DNA of 36,594 nucleotides from Equadaptatus sp045601305 (GCA_045601305.1 JAZRZG010000144.1:1-36594), one strand, 5' to 3'; positions 27,403 to 35,911 are shown, numbered from the stretch's first letter. Translations and numbers: made by a program. The notes: generated by a model not told the origin, from the sequence alone.

Positions 27403-27426
27403 AAAAACGCCGCCGTAACGGCGGCG
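27403..27426 (-). terminator. Intrinsic terminator after rpoD
   Basis: A perfect eight-base-pair all-G/C stem (CGCCGCCG and CGGCGGCG, 27408-27426) with a three-base loop is followed on the minus strand by TTTTT. It lies four nucleotides past the rpoD stop and ends the dnaG-rpoD transcript. Confidence 0.93.
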
Positions 27427-27430
27427 CAGT

Positions 27431-29446
27431 TTATTCGAGAAAATCTTTAAGTTTCTTGCTCCTGCTGGGATGGCGCAGTTTACGAAGCGCTTTGGCTTCT
27501 ATCTGACGAATTCGCTCCCTTGTAACGCTGAATCGTTTGCCGACCTCTTCAAGTGTATGAGCATGCCCGTCTTCAAGTCCGAAGCGCAACCGAAGCACTT
27601 CGCTTTCTCTTTCCGTGAGATCATTAAGCATTGCTTCGAGCTGCTCGCGGAGTATCTGAGTTGCTGCGGCTTCCTCCGGACTTGGAAGATCCTTGTCTTC
27701 AAGGAAATCCCCCAGCTGACTGTCTTCTTCTTCGCCGATAGGCGTCTCAAGCGACACAGGCTCCTGAGCTATGCGCTGTATTTCTTCAACACGGTCGGAG
27801 GGAATTTCCATTCTCGCAGCTATTTCTTCGGCTGTGGCTTCACGTCCCAGTTCCTGCACAAGCTGACGTGAAACGCGCACAAGTTTGTTAATTGTTTCAA
27901 CCATGTGAACAGGAATACGAATTGTTCTTGCCTGGTCTGCTATTGCGCGCGTAATTGCCTGACGAATCCACCATGTAGCGTAAGTACTGAATTTATAACC
28001 TTTTCTGTAATCAAATTTCTCAACCGCGCGAATAAGTCCGAGGTTGCCTTCCTGTATTAAATCAAGGAAAAGCATCCCGCGCCCGATGTATTTTTTGGCT
28101 ATACTGACAACCAGCCTGAGATTTGCTTCCACAAGTCTGTCCTTGCATTCCGTATGCCCGTCTTCCACACCCTTTGCAAGTTCTACTTCCTGCTCCGGCT
28201 TAAGAAGATCGATTTTTCCTATTTCCCGCAGATACATTCTTACAGGATCTGAAAGCGGAAGTTCTTCAAGGTCGCCAAGGTCATCTGCTGCCTCAACTTC
28301 AGGCATTGCCTCTCCGTCAACCGTCTTTGTTTTGGCTTCTTCAAGGACATCAACGCCGAGTTCCATGAGATTTGTATAGAGGTTGTCTATAACTTCAGGG
28401 GTAAGAAAGTCTTTAGGCAGATGCTTTTCAAGGTCATCGTAAGTCATGTAACCTTTTTCTCTGCCTTCGTGCAGTATTTCTCTCACACTTTCTATATATG
28501 CCGCGTACTCGTTGGAATTGTCTTCCGTAAGTATCTCCTGTATGTCTGAAGGGAGTTCTTCCCTGTCATCACCCTTGTCTATGGAAAACGCAAGGGCAAG
28601 ATCCAGTGGCTCGTCTTCACTTTCAATTTTATTTGGCAAATCTTCCTTTTTAGGCTTTGCAGCCACCTGTTTGTGAACCTCTGTCAATATCGCAGCTGCG
28701 GATTCTGCGGCTGCCTGAACAGCATCTTCTTCCGACATTTGTGTTTTTTCTTCTTTACGAAATTTAATTTTCAGTTTATCATCCGCAAAATCAACATCCT
28801 GCTCAATGAATTCCGCATCCCTGCCGGACGCAGCAGCCTTAGCTTTACTTCTGCGTTTTCCTGCCTCTTTGGTTTTTTCAGCCGTGCTGTTTTTTGTCTT
28901 GGAAGTCTCCGCTGTCTTAGCCGTTTCTTCTTTAAGTTTTATTTCCTTTGCTGCTTTCTGTTTTACACTGTTCGCAGCTTTTTTCTCTGTCTTTTCTACC
29001 GCTGTTTCCCCTGCCGACTCAGCCTTTGCCGTTTTACCTGTTTTGGCGGTTGTGCTTTTGTCGCTTTTATCAGTTTTTACTGTCCTATCTTGTACGGGAA
29101 CATCTTTTTCCGCTTTATTCTTGCCGGATTTTGCCGCGGATTTCTTTACCGATACTACTTTTGCGGGTTTCACAGACTTTTCGGTTACGACATTTTCGGC
29201 TGATTTCTCAGTCTTTATATTCTTTTCAGCTTTTGCCGCTTTTTTTGCTGTTTCGGCTTTTACAGTCTCTGCCGCCTTTTCTGTTTTTACAGTTTTTTTC
29301 TCTTTCGCGGCAGTTGCTTTTTTATTTTCTTCCGCTGTTTCCTGTACTTTTAACGCTTTGTTTTCTTCCGCAGATTTACTTTTGCTGCTTTCACGCACTG
29401 CTGAACCCTTACCCATTTTCATGGCTGTATTCTCTTTTTCTGTCAT
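27431..29446 (-). CDS. rpoD: Primary sigma factor RpoD (sigma-70), with a long lysine/alanine-rich N-terminus
   Basis: A 671-residue housekeeping sigma factor that directs RNA polymerase to -10/-35 promoters. Region 1.1 is near residues 312-370, region 1.2 follows at DPVRMYLREIGKIDLL (400-415), region 2 holds the -10 recognition helix in KFSTYATWWIRQAITRAIADQ (485-505), region 3 spans about 510-590, and region 4 has the helix-turn-helix TLEEVGKRFSVTRERIRQIE (631-650). In front of region 1.1 lies an unusual extension: residues 1-210 have 52 Lys and 37 Ala, and no aromatic residue, His or Cys before F213. The ATG overlaps the dnaG stop as ATGA. An in-frame ATG at codon 9 is an alternative start. 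Confidence 0.96.
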   Translation of the reverse strand: MTEKENTAMKMGKGSAVRESSKSKSAEENKALKVQETAEENKKATAAKEKKTVKTEKAAETVKAETAKKAAKAEKNIKTEKSAENVVTEKSVKPAKVVSVKKSAAKSGKNKAEKDVPVQDRTVKTDKSDKSTTAKTGKTAKAESAGETAVEKTEKKAANSVKQKAAKEIKLKEETAKTAETSKTKNSTAEKTKEAGKRRSKAKAAASGRDAEFIEQDVDFADDKLKIKFRKEEKTQMSEEDAVQAAAESAAAILTEVHKQVAAKPKKEDLPNKIESEDEPLDLALAFSIDKGDDREELPSDIQEILTEDNSNEYAAYIESVREILHEGREKGYMTYDDLEKHLPKDFLTPEVIDNLYTNLMELGVDVLEEAKTKTVDGEAMPEVEAADDLGDLEELPLSDPVRMYLREIGKIDLLKPEQEVELAKGVEDGHTECKDRLVEANLRLVVSIAKKYIGRGMLFLDLIQEGNLGLIRAVEKFDYRKGYKFSTYATWWIRQAITRAIADQARTIRIPVHMVETINKLVRVSRQLVQELGREATAEEIAARMEIPSDRVEEIQRIAQEPVSLETPIGEEEDSQLGDFLEDKDLPSPEEAAATQILREQLEAMLNDLTERESEVLRLRFGLEDGHAHTLEEVGKRFSVTRERIRQIEAKALRKLRHPSRSKKLKDFLE

Positions 29447-31170
29447 TTTACGGGTGCGCCTCCCTTTATATATTTTACAAGTTTAAAATGCTCTTGCATT
29501 TCTTCCGCAGTTGCTTCGCCTTTCAGCAATTTTGCATTAAGCGTTTTTAATTGTTTTTCAGCTGTCGCTTTTCTGAGTTCTTTAAGCAGTCTGTCTGCAA
29601 GTTCTGTCTCGTTTTCTTCACGGTCAAGCAACGCGTCGCCGCAGGCAATTACGGAAAAACTTTTATTGTCACCTAAATTTCTCCAGCGGCGTTCAAGTTC
29701 CTCATTGCTCTCTCCCGAGAGCAGCGCAGCGATTATATTTTGCACCGTTTCATCGTTAATAAAGTGTACCATATCTGATGGTTTATAGCGCGCTCTTAAT
29801 TTTACATTATTCCAAAGCAGGCTGCAAAGCATTACCTCTCTCTCATCCTGTTTATTATTCCTTGCTGTTTCAAAGGAGGTATATCCGTGCAGCTGGCTAA
29901 GTTCTCTGCCGCGTATATTTTCCTGACGATCTCTGATTTCATCTTCAAGATTATGCCGCAGAACTCCAAGTATCTGAGCAACTTTGTCAATGTGCGGCTG
30001 CATTTCAAACACAGACAGCGACGCAAGACCTTCAAGCAGACGTCCTCTTGCAGCACCGGCTTTTTCAGGGTTGCCCTGCAGGCTCATACACACTGTCGCA
30101 TGGTAAACAGGAAGCGGCGCAGCATCTTCAAGCGCTTTTTTGAATCGCTCAGGTCCGTCACCAAGCTGCAGAATTTCATCAGGGTCTTTACCTCCGTCCA
30201 GTTTTGCAACACGCACGGAGACACCCTGTTTCTGCAATATATACATGCCTCTGAGCGCAGCCTCCTGCCCCGCTCCGTCTGAGTCATAACATATATAACA
30301 TCTGTCTGTCATACGTTTGATCAGCATTGCCTGCTGTTCTGTAAGCGCTGTGCCCAACGATGCCACGGCGTTGGTAAAACCGCAGAGATGGCAGCGTATT
30401 GCGTCCATATATCCTTCAACCAGTATCGCTGAATTGACACGATGCATTTCAAGCTTTGCTTTATTCATCAGGTACAGATTGTTACGCTTGTTAAATACTT
30501 CGCTTTCGGGACTGTTGAGATATTTGGCATCTTCACCGGCTATGGCACGACCTCCGAAACCTATCAGCTTATCGGAAAAATTATAAATCGGGAACATAAC
30601 GCGGCCGCGGAAACGGTCATAAATACCTTTGCTGCCCTGTGAAACAAGTCCGCTGTCAATGAGTTCCTTTTCCTTGTAACCTTTGGCCTGCAAAATGGAG
30701 GACAGGCTGTTCCAAGCGTCAGGCGCCCAGCCTATTCCAAACGCGGCAGCAGTTTCGTAACTGATATTTCTTCTGTCAAGATATGCGCGCGCAACACCTG
30801 CTCCGGGTGTATCATACGATTTTCTGAAGAATTCCTGCGCGTCTGCAAGTATGTTCTTTTTTACCTTTGTGTCCGCAAAATTTCCTTTTCCGGGCTGCAG
30901 TTTTACTCCGGCGCGCTCTGCCAGCCGTTCAAGTGTCTCGCGAAAATCCAGATGTTCCATTTCCTGAACAAAACTAAAAACGTCACCGCCCTTGCCGCAG
31001 CCAAAGCAGTGAAAGCTCTGTTTTTCGGATGAAACGGTAAATGACGGCGTCTTTTCATTATGAAACGGACAGCACCCCCAAAATCTCGTCCCTTTGCGAA
31101 CGAGTTTTACATAATCGCCAACAACTTCAACTATATCGAGTTTGCTTTTGATTTCATCAATTTCCGACAA
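29443..31170 (-). CDS. dnaG: DNA primase DnaG
   Basis: A 575-residue bacterial primase that makes RNA primers at the fork. The CHC2 zinc finger uses C34, H37, C55 and C58. The RNA polymerase core with TOPRIM motifs follows (VEGYMDAI, then YDSDGAGQEA), and the C-terminal part should bind DnaB helicase. I choose the TTG at 31168-31170, because AAGGGG (31180-31185) is placed correctly for it and the resulting start, M-S-E-I-D-E-I-K, fits the family. A GTG seven codons upstream (31189-31191) is in frame but has no ribosome site. A poor promoter pair (TTGAAT at 31217-31222, TATAGT at 31192-31197, 19 bp apart) would put the transcript start downstream of that GTG. The gene forms the macromolecular-synthesis operon with rpoD; rpsU is absent here. 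Confidence 0.94.
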   Translation of the reverse strand: MSEIDEIKSKLDIVEVVGDYVKLVRKGTRFWGCCPFHNEKTPSFTVSSEKQSFHCFGCGKGGDVFSFVQEMEHLDFRETLERLAERAGVKLQPGKGNFADTKVKKNILADAQEFFRKSYDTPGAGVARAYLDRRNISYETAAAFGIGWAPDAWNSLSSILQAKGYKEKELIDSGLVSQGSKGIYDRFRGRVMFPIYNFSDKLIGFGGRAIAGEDAKYLNSPESEVFNKRNNLYLMNKAKLEMHRVNSAILVEGYMDAIRCHLCGFTNAVASLGTALTEQQAMLIKRMTDRCYICYDSDGAGQEAALRGMYILQKQGVSVRVAKLDGGKDPDEILQLGDGPERFKKALEDAAPLPVYHATVCMSLQGNPEKAGAARGRLLEGLASLSVFEMQPHIDKVAQILGVLRHNLEDEIRDRQENIRGRELSQLHGYTSFETARNNKQDEREVMLCSLLWNNVKLRARYKPSDMVHFINDETVQNIIAALLSGESNEELERRWRNLGDNKSFSVIACGDALLDREENETELADRLLKELRKATAEKQLKTLNAKLLKGEATAEEMQEHFKLVKYIKGGAPVK

Positions 31171-31243
31171 CGGCAGAATCCCCTTCAGCACACTATAAAT
31201 GCTTAATACATTGGTAATTCAAAATTACATATTAGAGAACACA

Positions 31244-31265
31244 GAGGGATAGTTGCCTATCCCTC
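31244..31265 (-). terminator. Hairpin after hppA, likely terminator
   Basis: A perfect nine-base-pair inverted repeat (GAGGGATAG and CTATCCCTC) encloses four bases, which read GCAA (a GNRA tetraloop) on the minus strand. It lies 28 nt past the hppA stop. The following minus-strand bases are TGTGTTCTCT rather than a clean T run, so termination may be partial or the hairpin may protect the hppA mRNA 3' end. Confidence 0.6.
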
Positions 31266-31293
31266 CGCAATTTACAGTTTTTAATATCAGCGC

Positions 31294-33267
31294 TTAACGG
31301 ATAAAGAGAGGCGCAAGAACCGTTGCCACAACAGACATAAGCTTGATAAGTATGTTGAGACTGGGACCTGCTGTATCTTTGAACGGGTCACCGACAGTGT
31401 CTCCTACAACTGCCGCGGCGTGAGGAGCTGAGCCTTTACCGCCGTACTGACCGGATTCGATATATTTCTTTGCATTGTCCCATGCACCGCCTGAGTTGGA
31501 CATAAAAATCGCCATCATAACGCCGGTGACTATAGAACCTCCGAGAAGACCTCCAAGAGCCTCAGGACCTAAGACTACGCCTACAATAACAGGAACCACA
31601 ACTGCCATAAGTCCCGGAATAACCATCTCTTTCAGGGCTGCCGCTGTTGAAATATCAACGCAGCGTTCATATTCCGGACGTGCCTTGCCTTCCATAATTC
31701 CAGCGATTTCGCGGAACTGACGGCGGACTTCCTGAATCATTTTTTCGGCTGCGCGTGAAACTGCCTGAATGGCAAGCGCGCTGAATACGAACGGAAGCAT
31801 ACCGCCGATAAAGAGACCTATCATAACATTCGAATCCTGAAGGTCAATGGCAGAAATACGTGTTGCCTGCGCGTATGAGACAAAGAGCGCAAGAGCCGTA
31901 AGAGCGGCAGAACCGATTGCAAGTCCTTTGCCGACTGCCGCTGTTGTATTGCCGACTGCGTCAAGTTTGTCTGTGATGTTGCGGACTTCTTCAGGAAGCT
32001 CTGCCATTTCCGCGATACCGCCGGCATTGTCTGAAATAGGACCGTATGCGTCAACGGAAAGCGCCATGCCTGTAATTGAGAGCATACCGACTGCCGCGCA
32101 TGAAATACCGTAGAGACCTCCGAATTTGAAACCTGCCCAGACTGCGATGCAGACAAGAAGAACAGGAATTGCCGTTGATTTCATTCCAACACCGAGACCT
32201 GAAAGAATGTTTGTCGCAGGACCTGTCTGTGATGCTTCGGCAATTTCCTTGACGCTCGGGAACGCGTCTGACGTATAGTATTCGGTTACTCCGCCGATTG
32301 CTATACCTGAAACAACGCCAGAAACGACCGCCCAGAAATATGTGAGCTCGCCGAACACCGCATTTGTGAGGAAATAGGTGGCAATAATCATAATAACACC
32401 GGTCATAACAAGACCTGTACTGAGTGCTTTGGAAGGATCACCGTCTTTCTTGACACGGACAAAACCCATGCCGAGAATTGACGCAACGATGCCTACCGCT
32501 GCAAGGAAAAGCGGGTAAAATGCGCCGGCTGTGCCTGTTATGACCACCGCGCCGACTGCCATAGCGGCTATTATTGAATTGACGTAGGATTCAAAAAGGT
32601 CAGCGCCCATGCCTGCGATGTCACCAACGTTGTCGCCGACATTGTCAGCGATAACAGCAGGGTTGCGCGGGTCGTCTTCAGGAATGCCCGCTTCAACCTT
32701 GCCGACAAGGTCAGCGCCGACGTCAGCAGCTTTCGTGTAAATACCGCCGCCGACACGCGCAAAAAGCGCGATTGAAGAAGCGCCGAAACCAAACGCAACG
32801 ATAATGCCGGGGTCTCCGAAGATATAGAAGGCGATTGCTATGCCGAGAAGACCGACGCCTACAACCGTCATACCCATAACGCTGCCGCCGGTGAAAGCGA
32901 CTTTAAGCGCTTCGTTCATGCCTTTCATGGCTGCGCATGAGGTTTTGCCGTTTGATTTTGTGGCTATTTTCATTCCGATATAGCCTGTGAGAGCCGAACA
33001 GAATGCGCCGAATACGAAGCAAACAGCGCTTGGGACGCTAATCTGCCATGCAAGGACGGCAGCTACGATTATTGCGAAGATTATGAGTGATTTGTATTCC
33101 CTGTAAAGGAATGCCATTGCTCCACTCTGGATGATACCTGAAAGTTCTGCAACTCTTTCGTTTTCAACCTTTGCTTTTGCAATTTTGCCTGTTGCGTAAA
33201 TCGCATAGAGCAGCGCAAGCGCCGCGGCCGCGATTACAAGAACAAGCTGGGTAAAGAGATTTTCCAT
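31294..33267 (-). CDS. hppA: K+-dependent membrane-bound pyrophosphatase
   Basis: A 657-residue ion-pumping pyrophosphatase with about 16 membrane helices. It hydrolyses pyrophosphate and exports H+ or Na+ across the cytoplasmic membrane. The pyrophosphate site motifs are GGIYTKAADVGADLVGKVE (174-192) and DNVGDNVGD (208-216), with matching aspartates near the C-terminus (GDTVGDPFKDTAGPSLN). GNTTAA at 439-444 carries Ala where K+-independent enzymes have Lys, so it belongs to the K+-dependent subfamily, which contains both Na+ and H+ pumps. E226 in the DLFESY helix is present. GAGGAGG precedes the ATG. It is monocistronic by its own promoter and 3' hairpin. Confidence 0.97.
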   Translation of the reverse strand: MENLFTQLVLVIAAAALALLYAIYATGKIAKAKVENERVAELSGIIQSGAMAFLYREYKSLIIFAIIVAAVLAWQISVPSAVCFVFGAFCSALTGYIGMKIATKSNGKTSCAAMKGMNEALKVAFTGGSVMGMTVVGVGLLGIAIAFYIFGDPGIIVAFGFGASSIALFARVGGGIYTKAADVGADLVGKVEAGIPEDDPRNPAVIADNVGDNVGDIAGMGADLFESYVNSIIAAMAVGAVVITGTAGAFYPLFLAAVGIVASILGMGFVRVKKDGDPSKALSTGLVMTGVIMIIATYFLTNAVFGELTYFWAVVSGVVSGIAIGGVTEYYTSDAFPSVKEIAEASQTGPATNILSGLGVGMKSTAIPVLLVCIAVWAGFKFGGLYGISCAAVGMLSITGMALSVDAYGPISDNAGGIAEMAELPEEVRNITDKLDAVGNTTAAVGKGLAIGSAALTALALFVSYAQATRISAIDLQDSNVMIGLFIGGMLPFVFSALAIQAVSRAAEKMIQEVRRQFREIAGIMEGKARPEYERCVDISTAAALKEMVIPGLMAVVVPVIVGVVLGPEALGGLLGGSIVTGVMMAIFMSNSGGAWDNAKKYIESGQYGGKGSAPHAAAVVGDTVGDPFKDTAGPSLNILIKLMSVVATVLAPLFIR

Positions 33268-33291
33268 GGAAACGTCCTCCTCAAGGTTCCT

Positions 33292-33311
33292 GCTTCGGTC
33301 AGCGCCGAAGC
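33292..33311 (-). other. Hairpin in the hppA 5' leader
   Basis: A seven-base-pair inverted repeat (GCTTCGG and CCGAAGC) with a six-base loop falls between the predicted hppA transcription start (about 33321) and the ribosome site. It has no T run, so it is not a terminator. It could stabilise the mRNA 5' end or modulate translation. Confidence 0.5.
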
Positions 33312-33327
33312 CGTCTTACAAATTACG

Positions 33328-33356
33328 ATTATACAAGGCTTTGCAGTGAAAATCAA
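33328..33356 (-). promoter_or_regulatory. Strong sigma-70 promoter of hppA
   Basis: On the minus strand TTGATT (33351-33356) and a perfect TATAAT (33328-33333) are separated by exactly 17 bp. This is the best promoter match in the window and predicts a leader of about 54 nt before the hppA ATG. Confidence 0.85.
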
Positions 33357-33442
33357 CCGGAAAATCAACAGCAGTGAAACATAACGGGCAGCAACGCCAA
33401 AGGGGCAGAATACACCCTGTCCGCTGACTGCAATAACCGCAA

Positions 33443-34507
33443 TTACGCGGCTCGCGTGCGGTAGATATTGAGGAAGAAGAGGCAGAGCGACAGCACAAGC
33501 GGACCGATAAACAACCCTGCAAAACCCCAGAGATACAACCCTCCGAAAAGCCCAAGGAAAATTACAAGCATATTAACATCGCTGCCGCCTGAAATGAATA
33601 TCGGACGCACAATGTTGTCCGTTGTACACACAACTCCGGCGCACCATGCGAAAAGGATAAGCGCATGGTAGTTGTCACCTGTAGCCAGAAGATAAATAAC
33701 GGCAAACACCCATACAACCGGAGTACCTACCATTGGAATCATTCCGCATATAAACATCATAAAGCCGAAAAACACCGGATTGGGCAATTTTACAAAATAC
33801 CAGCCGATACCGCCGAGAACCCCCTGTATGAAACCGGTGAATACAACGCCGTAAACAACCGCGCGCAGCATATTTTTTGTGCCGGTAAAAAGTTCCCTCT
33901 TTTTCTCTTCAGGCAGAGGCAGAATATCGCTGATAAACGCAGCGATTTTTGTGCCGTCGCGCAGCAGATAAAAAGAGGTCAGCCCTACAACCGCAAAGAG
34001 CATCAGAAATTTTGCCGCGCCGCTTACAAGGTTGAGAGAAAACATCTTTGTGGTGTCGGAAGCCCATTTCAAAAGACCTGTGGCAATGTTTGCAAAATAC
34101 GGCTGCGTGCTTATCGTTTCCCAGTTTGCAAGGCGGCTGCCGATTACGGGCAGCGTATGCAGCCAGTCAAAAATACTCTGAAAAACAGGCATTACCCCGC
34201 CTGCTTTCATAACCGTGTCATAGGCGCTTGCAGCCTCCTGAGCTATGAAAGCCGCTATGAACACTACAGGAAGCAGCATAAAGCAGAGAATTACAAGCAC
34301 AACCAGCGCTGCCGCAAGGTTTTCAAAACGCCCTTTGCAAAGTCTGTCACGCAGACATCTGTACAGCGGATATGCAAGCGTGGAAAAAATCACTGCCCAT
34401 GCAATACCGCCGAAAAACGGGCGCAGAACAAGCGCGCTTAAAATCAGCAGCGCTGACAAAAACAGTATAAACGGCGTATTTTTGTTCCCTGCGTGTATCT
34501 CGGACAT
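33443..34507 (-). CDS. AI-2E family transporter (PerM/YdiK-like permease)
   Basis: A 354-residue membrane protein with seven or eight hydrophobic segments. The family pattern includes FGGIAWAVIFSTLAYPLYRCL near the N-terminus, a polar central region, then GFIQGVLGGIGWYFVKLPNPVFFGFMMFICGMIPMVGT and the C-terminal IFLGLFGGLYLWGFAGLFIGPLVL. Members export small molecules or ions (autoinducer-2, Na+/H+ exchange in some); the substrate here is not known. The start has GGGAG about seven nucleotides upstream. It is divergent from the aldo/keto reductase gene. Confidence 0.88.
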   Translation of the reverse strand: MSEIHAGNKNTPFILFLSALLILSALVLRPFFGGIAWAVIFSTLAYPLYRCLRDRLCKGRFENLAAALVVLVILCFMLLPVVFIAAFIAQEAASAYDTVMKAGGVMPVFQSIFDWLHTLPVIGSRLANWETISTQPYFANIATGLLKWASDTTKMFSLNLVSGAAKFLMLFAVVGLTSFYLLRDGTKIAAFISDILPLPEEKKRELFTGTKNMLRAVVYGVVFTGFIQGVLGGIGWYFVKLPNPVFFGFMMFICGMIPMVGTPVVWVFAVIYLLATGDNYHALILFAWCAGVVCTTDNIVRPIFISGGSDVNMLVIFLGLFGGLYLWGFAGLFIGPLVLSLCLFFLNIYRTRAA

Positions 34508-34530
34508 ACTGTCAGCTCCCTTTTGTTTTC

Positions 34531-34558
34531 AGTATATATTTATAGTAACACAAACCAA
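34531..34558 (-). promoter_or_regulatory. Weak candidate promoter of the AI-2E transporter gene
   Basis: TTGGTT (34553-34558, 3 of 6) and TATACT (34531-34536, 5 of 6) on the minus strand are 16 bp apart, about 24 nt before the gene. The region is A+T-rich, so chance matches are likely. Confidence 0.35.
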
Positions 34559-34589
34559 CATTTTTCCGCGCAAAATTTTGTCTTTTTTA

Positions 34590-34617
34590 TTGCGTTTTCC
34601 GTAAATAAATGTACAAT
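34590..34617 (+). promoter_or_regulatory. Candidate promoter of the aldo/keto reductase-DUF1893 pair
   Basis: TTGCGT (34590-34595, 3 of 6) and TACAAT (34612-34617, 5 of 6) are 16 bp apart. Transcription would begin near 34624, which makes a leader of about 124 nt that holds the repeats described next. Confidence 0.5.
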
Positions 34618-34632
34618 GTGCTCATAACAGAT

Positions 34633-34667
34633 TCACACAAAGGAGACACACCGGCATCTTTGTGTGA
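34633..34667 (+). repeat. 10-bp perfect inverted repeat in the aldo/keto reductase leader
   Basis: TCACACAAAG (34633-34642) and CTTTGTGTGA (34658-34667) are perfect inverted copies around 15 bases. As RNA this is a stable ten-base-pair hairpin; as DNA it could be an operator with half-sites 25 bp apart. No T run follows, so it is not a plain terminator. It sits just after the predicted transcription start. Confidence 0.75.
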
Positions 34668-34700
34668 TTTCCGTTACAATATCAATCAACGGCTTTACAT

Positions 34701-34725
34701 ATTCAGTATTCATAATTCAATATTC
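34701..34725 (+). repeat. 11-bp imperfect direct repeat in the same leader
   Basis: ATTCAGTATTC (34701-34711) and ATTCAATATTC (34715-34725) differ at one base and start 14 bp apart, right before the ribosome site GGGAGG at 34731-34736. A small CCGTT/AACGG stem (34671-34692) lies between this and the larger inverted repeat. Confidence 0.6.
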
Positions 34726-34747
34726 TATACGGGAGGTACGACAGATT

Positions 34748-35911
34748 ATGACTGATTTTGGTTTCGGCTGCATGAGACTTCCGCTCACGGATGCCGCAAA
34801 TCCCGAAAGCTTCGATTATCCGCTTATTGAAAAACTTTTTGACACGTTCCTCGAACACGGCTTCCGTTACTTTGACACAGCCTACGTGTATCACAGAACA
34901 CACGGCGAAGAAGCAGTGCGCAAGGCGCTTGTCGAACGCCACGACAGAAGCGAATTTGAACTTGCCTCAAAACTGCCGCTTCGCACATTCAGACACGTTT
35001 CAGAGCTTGAAGAGATTTTTGACAGTCAGCTTGAGCGCTGCGGCGTAGAATACTTTGACTGCTATCTGCTCCACAATATGGGAATAAATGTCTGGCCGAA
35101 AGCAAAAGATTTGAGCGCAGTTGACCTTGTGCTTCGCAAGAAAGCGGAAGGCAAAATCAAAAAACTCGGAATTTCCTTCCACGACACTCCCGAACTTTTT
35201 GACGAAATACTCTCGGACCTTGCCGATAAAATTGACTTCGTGCAGCTGCAGGTAAACTATACCGACATGGAAGCCGCCGGAATCCGCGCGCGCGAATGCC
35301 TCGATGTTGCCGCGAAATACAATCTGCCCGTAACAGTTATGGAGCCTGTCAAAGGCGGCACACTCGCAAACATACCGGAAGACGCTGAAAAACTTCTTCG
35401 CAGCGCGCAGCCCGATACGTCACCCGCCGCATGGGCGCTTCGCTTTGCCGCGCAGCAAAAAGGCGTTGTCCGCTTACTCTCCGGAATGAACAGCATGGCA
35501 CAACTTGAAGACAACATGAAAGTCTTTGAAAATATGATGCCCCTGACAGAAGAAGAAAACTCGCTTTTGGATAAAGCAGCAGAAATAATCAACTCACAGA
35601 CAGCAATACCGTGCACAGGCTGCGAATACTGTCTGCAAGGCTGCCCCAAGGGAATACTCATTCCGAAAATCTTCACGATATACAACAGCGCCGCAAGACT
35701 CACAGGCGGATTTTCAAGCGAAGAAACCTACTACACAAACCTTGTGCTTGGTTCGGCATACGCAAGCGACTGCATAAAATGCGGCAAATGCGAACAAGCC
35801 TGTCCGCAGCACCTCAAAATCAGGACACTGCTTGAAGACTGCGTGGAAAAACTGGAAAAAAACAACCCTATTCTTGCGCCGTTTCTCGCGCAGAAAAACG
35901 CGAATGACTGA
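34748..35911 (+). CDS. Aldo/keto reductase with C-terminal 2[4Fe-4S] ferredoxin domain
   Basis: A 387-residue protein. The aldo/keto reductase barrel carries the full catalytic tetrad: D43, Y48 (in FDTAYVY), K75 (in ASKLP) and H109 (in LLHN). From residue 289 a ferredoxin-like tail holds two cysteine sets, C289-C292-C295-C299 and C342-C345-C348-C352, each fit for one [4Fe-4S] cluster. Such enzymes are frequent in anaerobes and may pass electrons between NAD(P)H, ferredoxin and a carbonyl substrate, which is unknown. The ATG at 34748 has GGGAGG 11 nt upstream; a GTG in frame at 34664 would add 28 atypical residues and is rejected. The stop overlaps the next gene by eight nucleotides. Confidence 0.94.
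   Translation: MTDFGFGCMRLPLTDAANPESFDYPLIEKLFDTFLEHGFRYFDTAYVYHRTHGEEAVRKALVERHDRSEFELASKLPLRTFRHVSELEEIFDSQLERCGVEYFDCYLLHNMGINVWPKAKDLSAVDLVLRKKAEGKIKKLGISFHDTPELFDEILSDLADKIDFVQLQVNYTDMEAAGIRARECLDVAAKYNLPVTVMEPVKGGTLANIPEDAEKLLRSAQPDTSPAAWALRFAAQQKGVVRLLSGMNSMAQLEDNMKVFENMMPLTEEENSLLDKAAEIINSQTAIPCTGCEYCLQGCPKGILIPKIFTIYNSAARLTGGFSSEETYYTNLVLGSAYASDCIKCGKCEQACPQHLKIRTLLEDCVEKLEKNNPILAPFLAQKNAND

Noticed and set aside
28806..29550. Long open frames on the plus strand opposite the start of rpoD (up to 226 codons)
   Set aside because: They arise from the repetitive Lys/Ala/Glu/Thr codons of the sigma factor N-terminus read backwards. The peptides are Ser/Phe/Leu-rich without family features, and the rpoD frame is continuous with conserved regions.
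33292..33311. Hairpin upstream of hppA considered as a terminator of the AI-2E transporter gene
   Set aside because: It lies downstream of the strong hppA promoter and has no T run on the minus strand, so it belongs to the hppA leader.
34633..34667. CRP/FNR-type binding site
   Set aside because: The order of the half-sites (TCACA first, TGTGA second) and the 15-base spacer are opposite to the TGTGA-N6-TCACA arrangement.
34664..34747. A GTG-initiated 28-residue N-terminal extension of the aldo/keto reductase
   Set aside because: There is no ribosome site at a useful distance before the GTG, the extension matches no family N-terminus, and the ATG at 34748 has its own GGGAGG and gives the canonical start.
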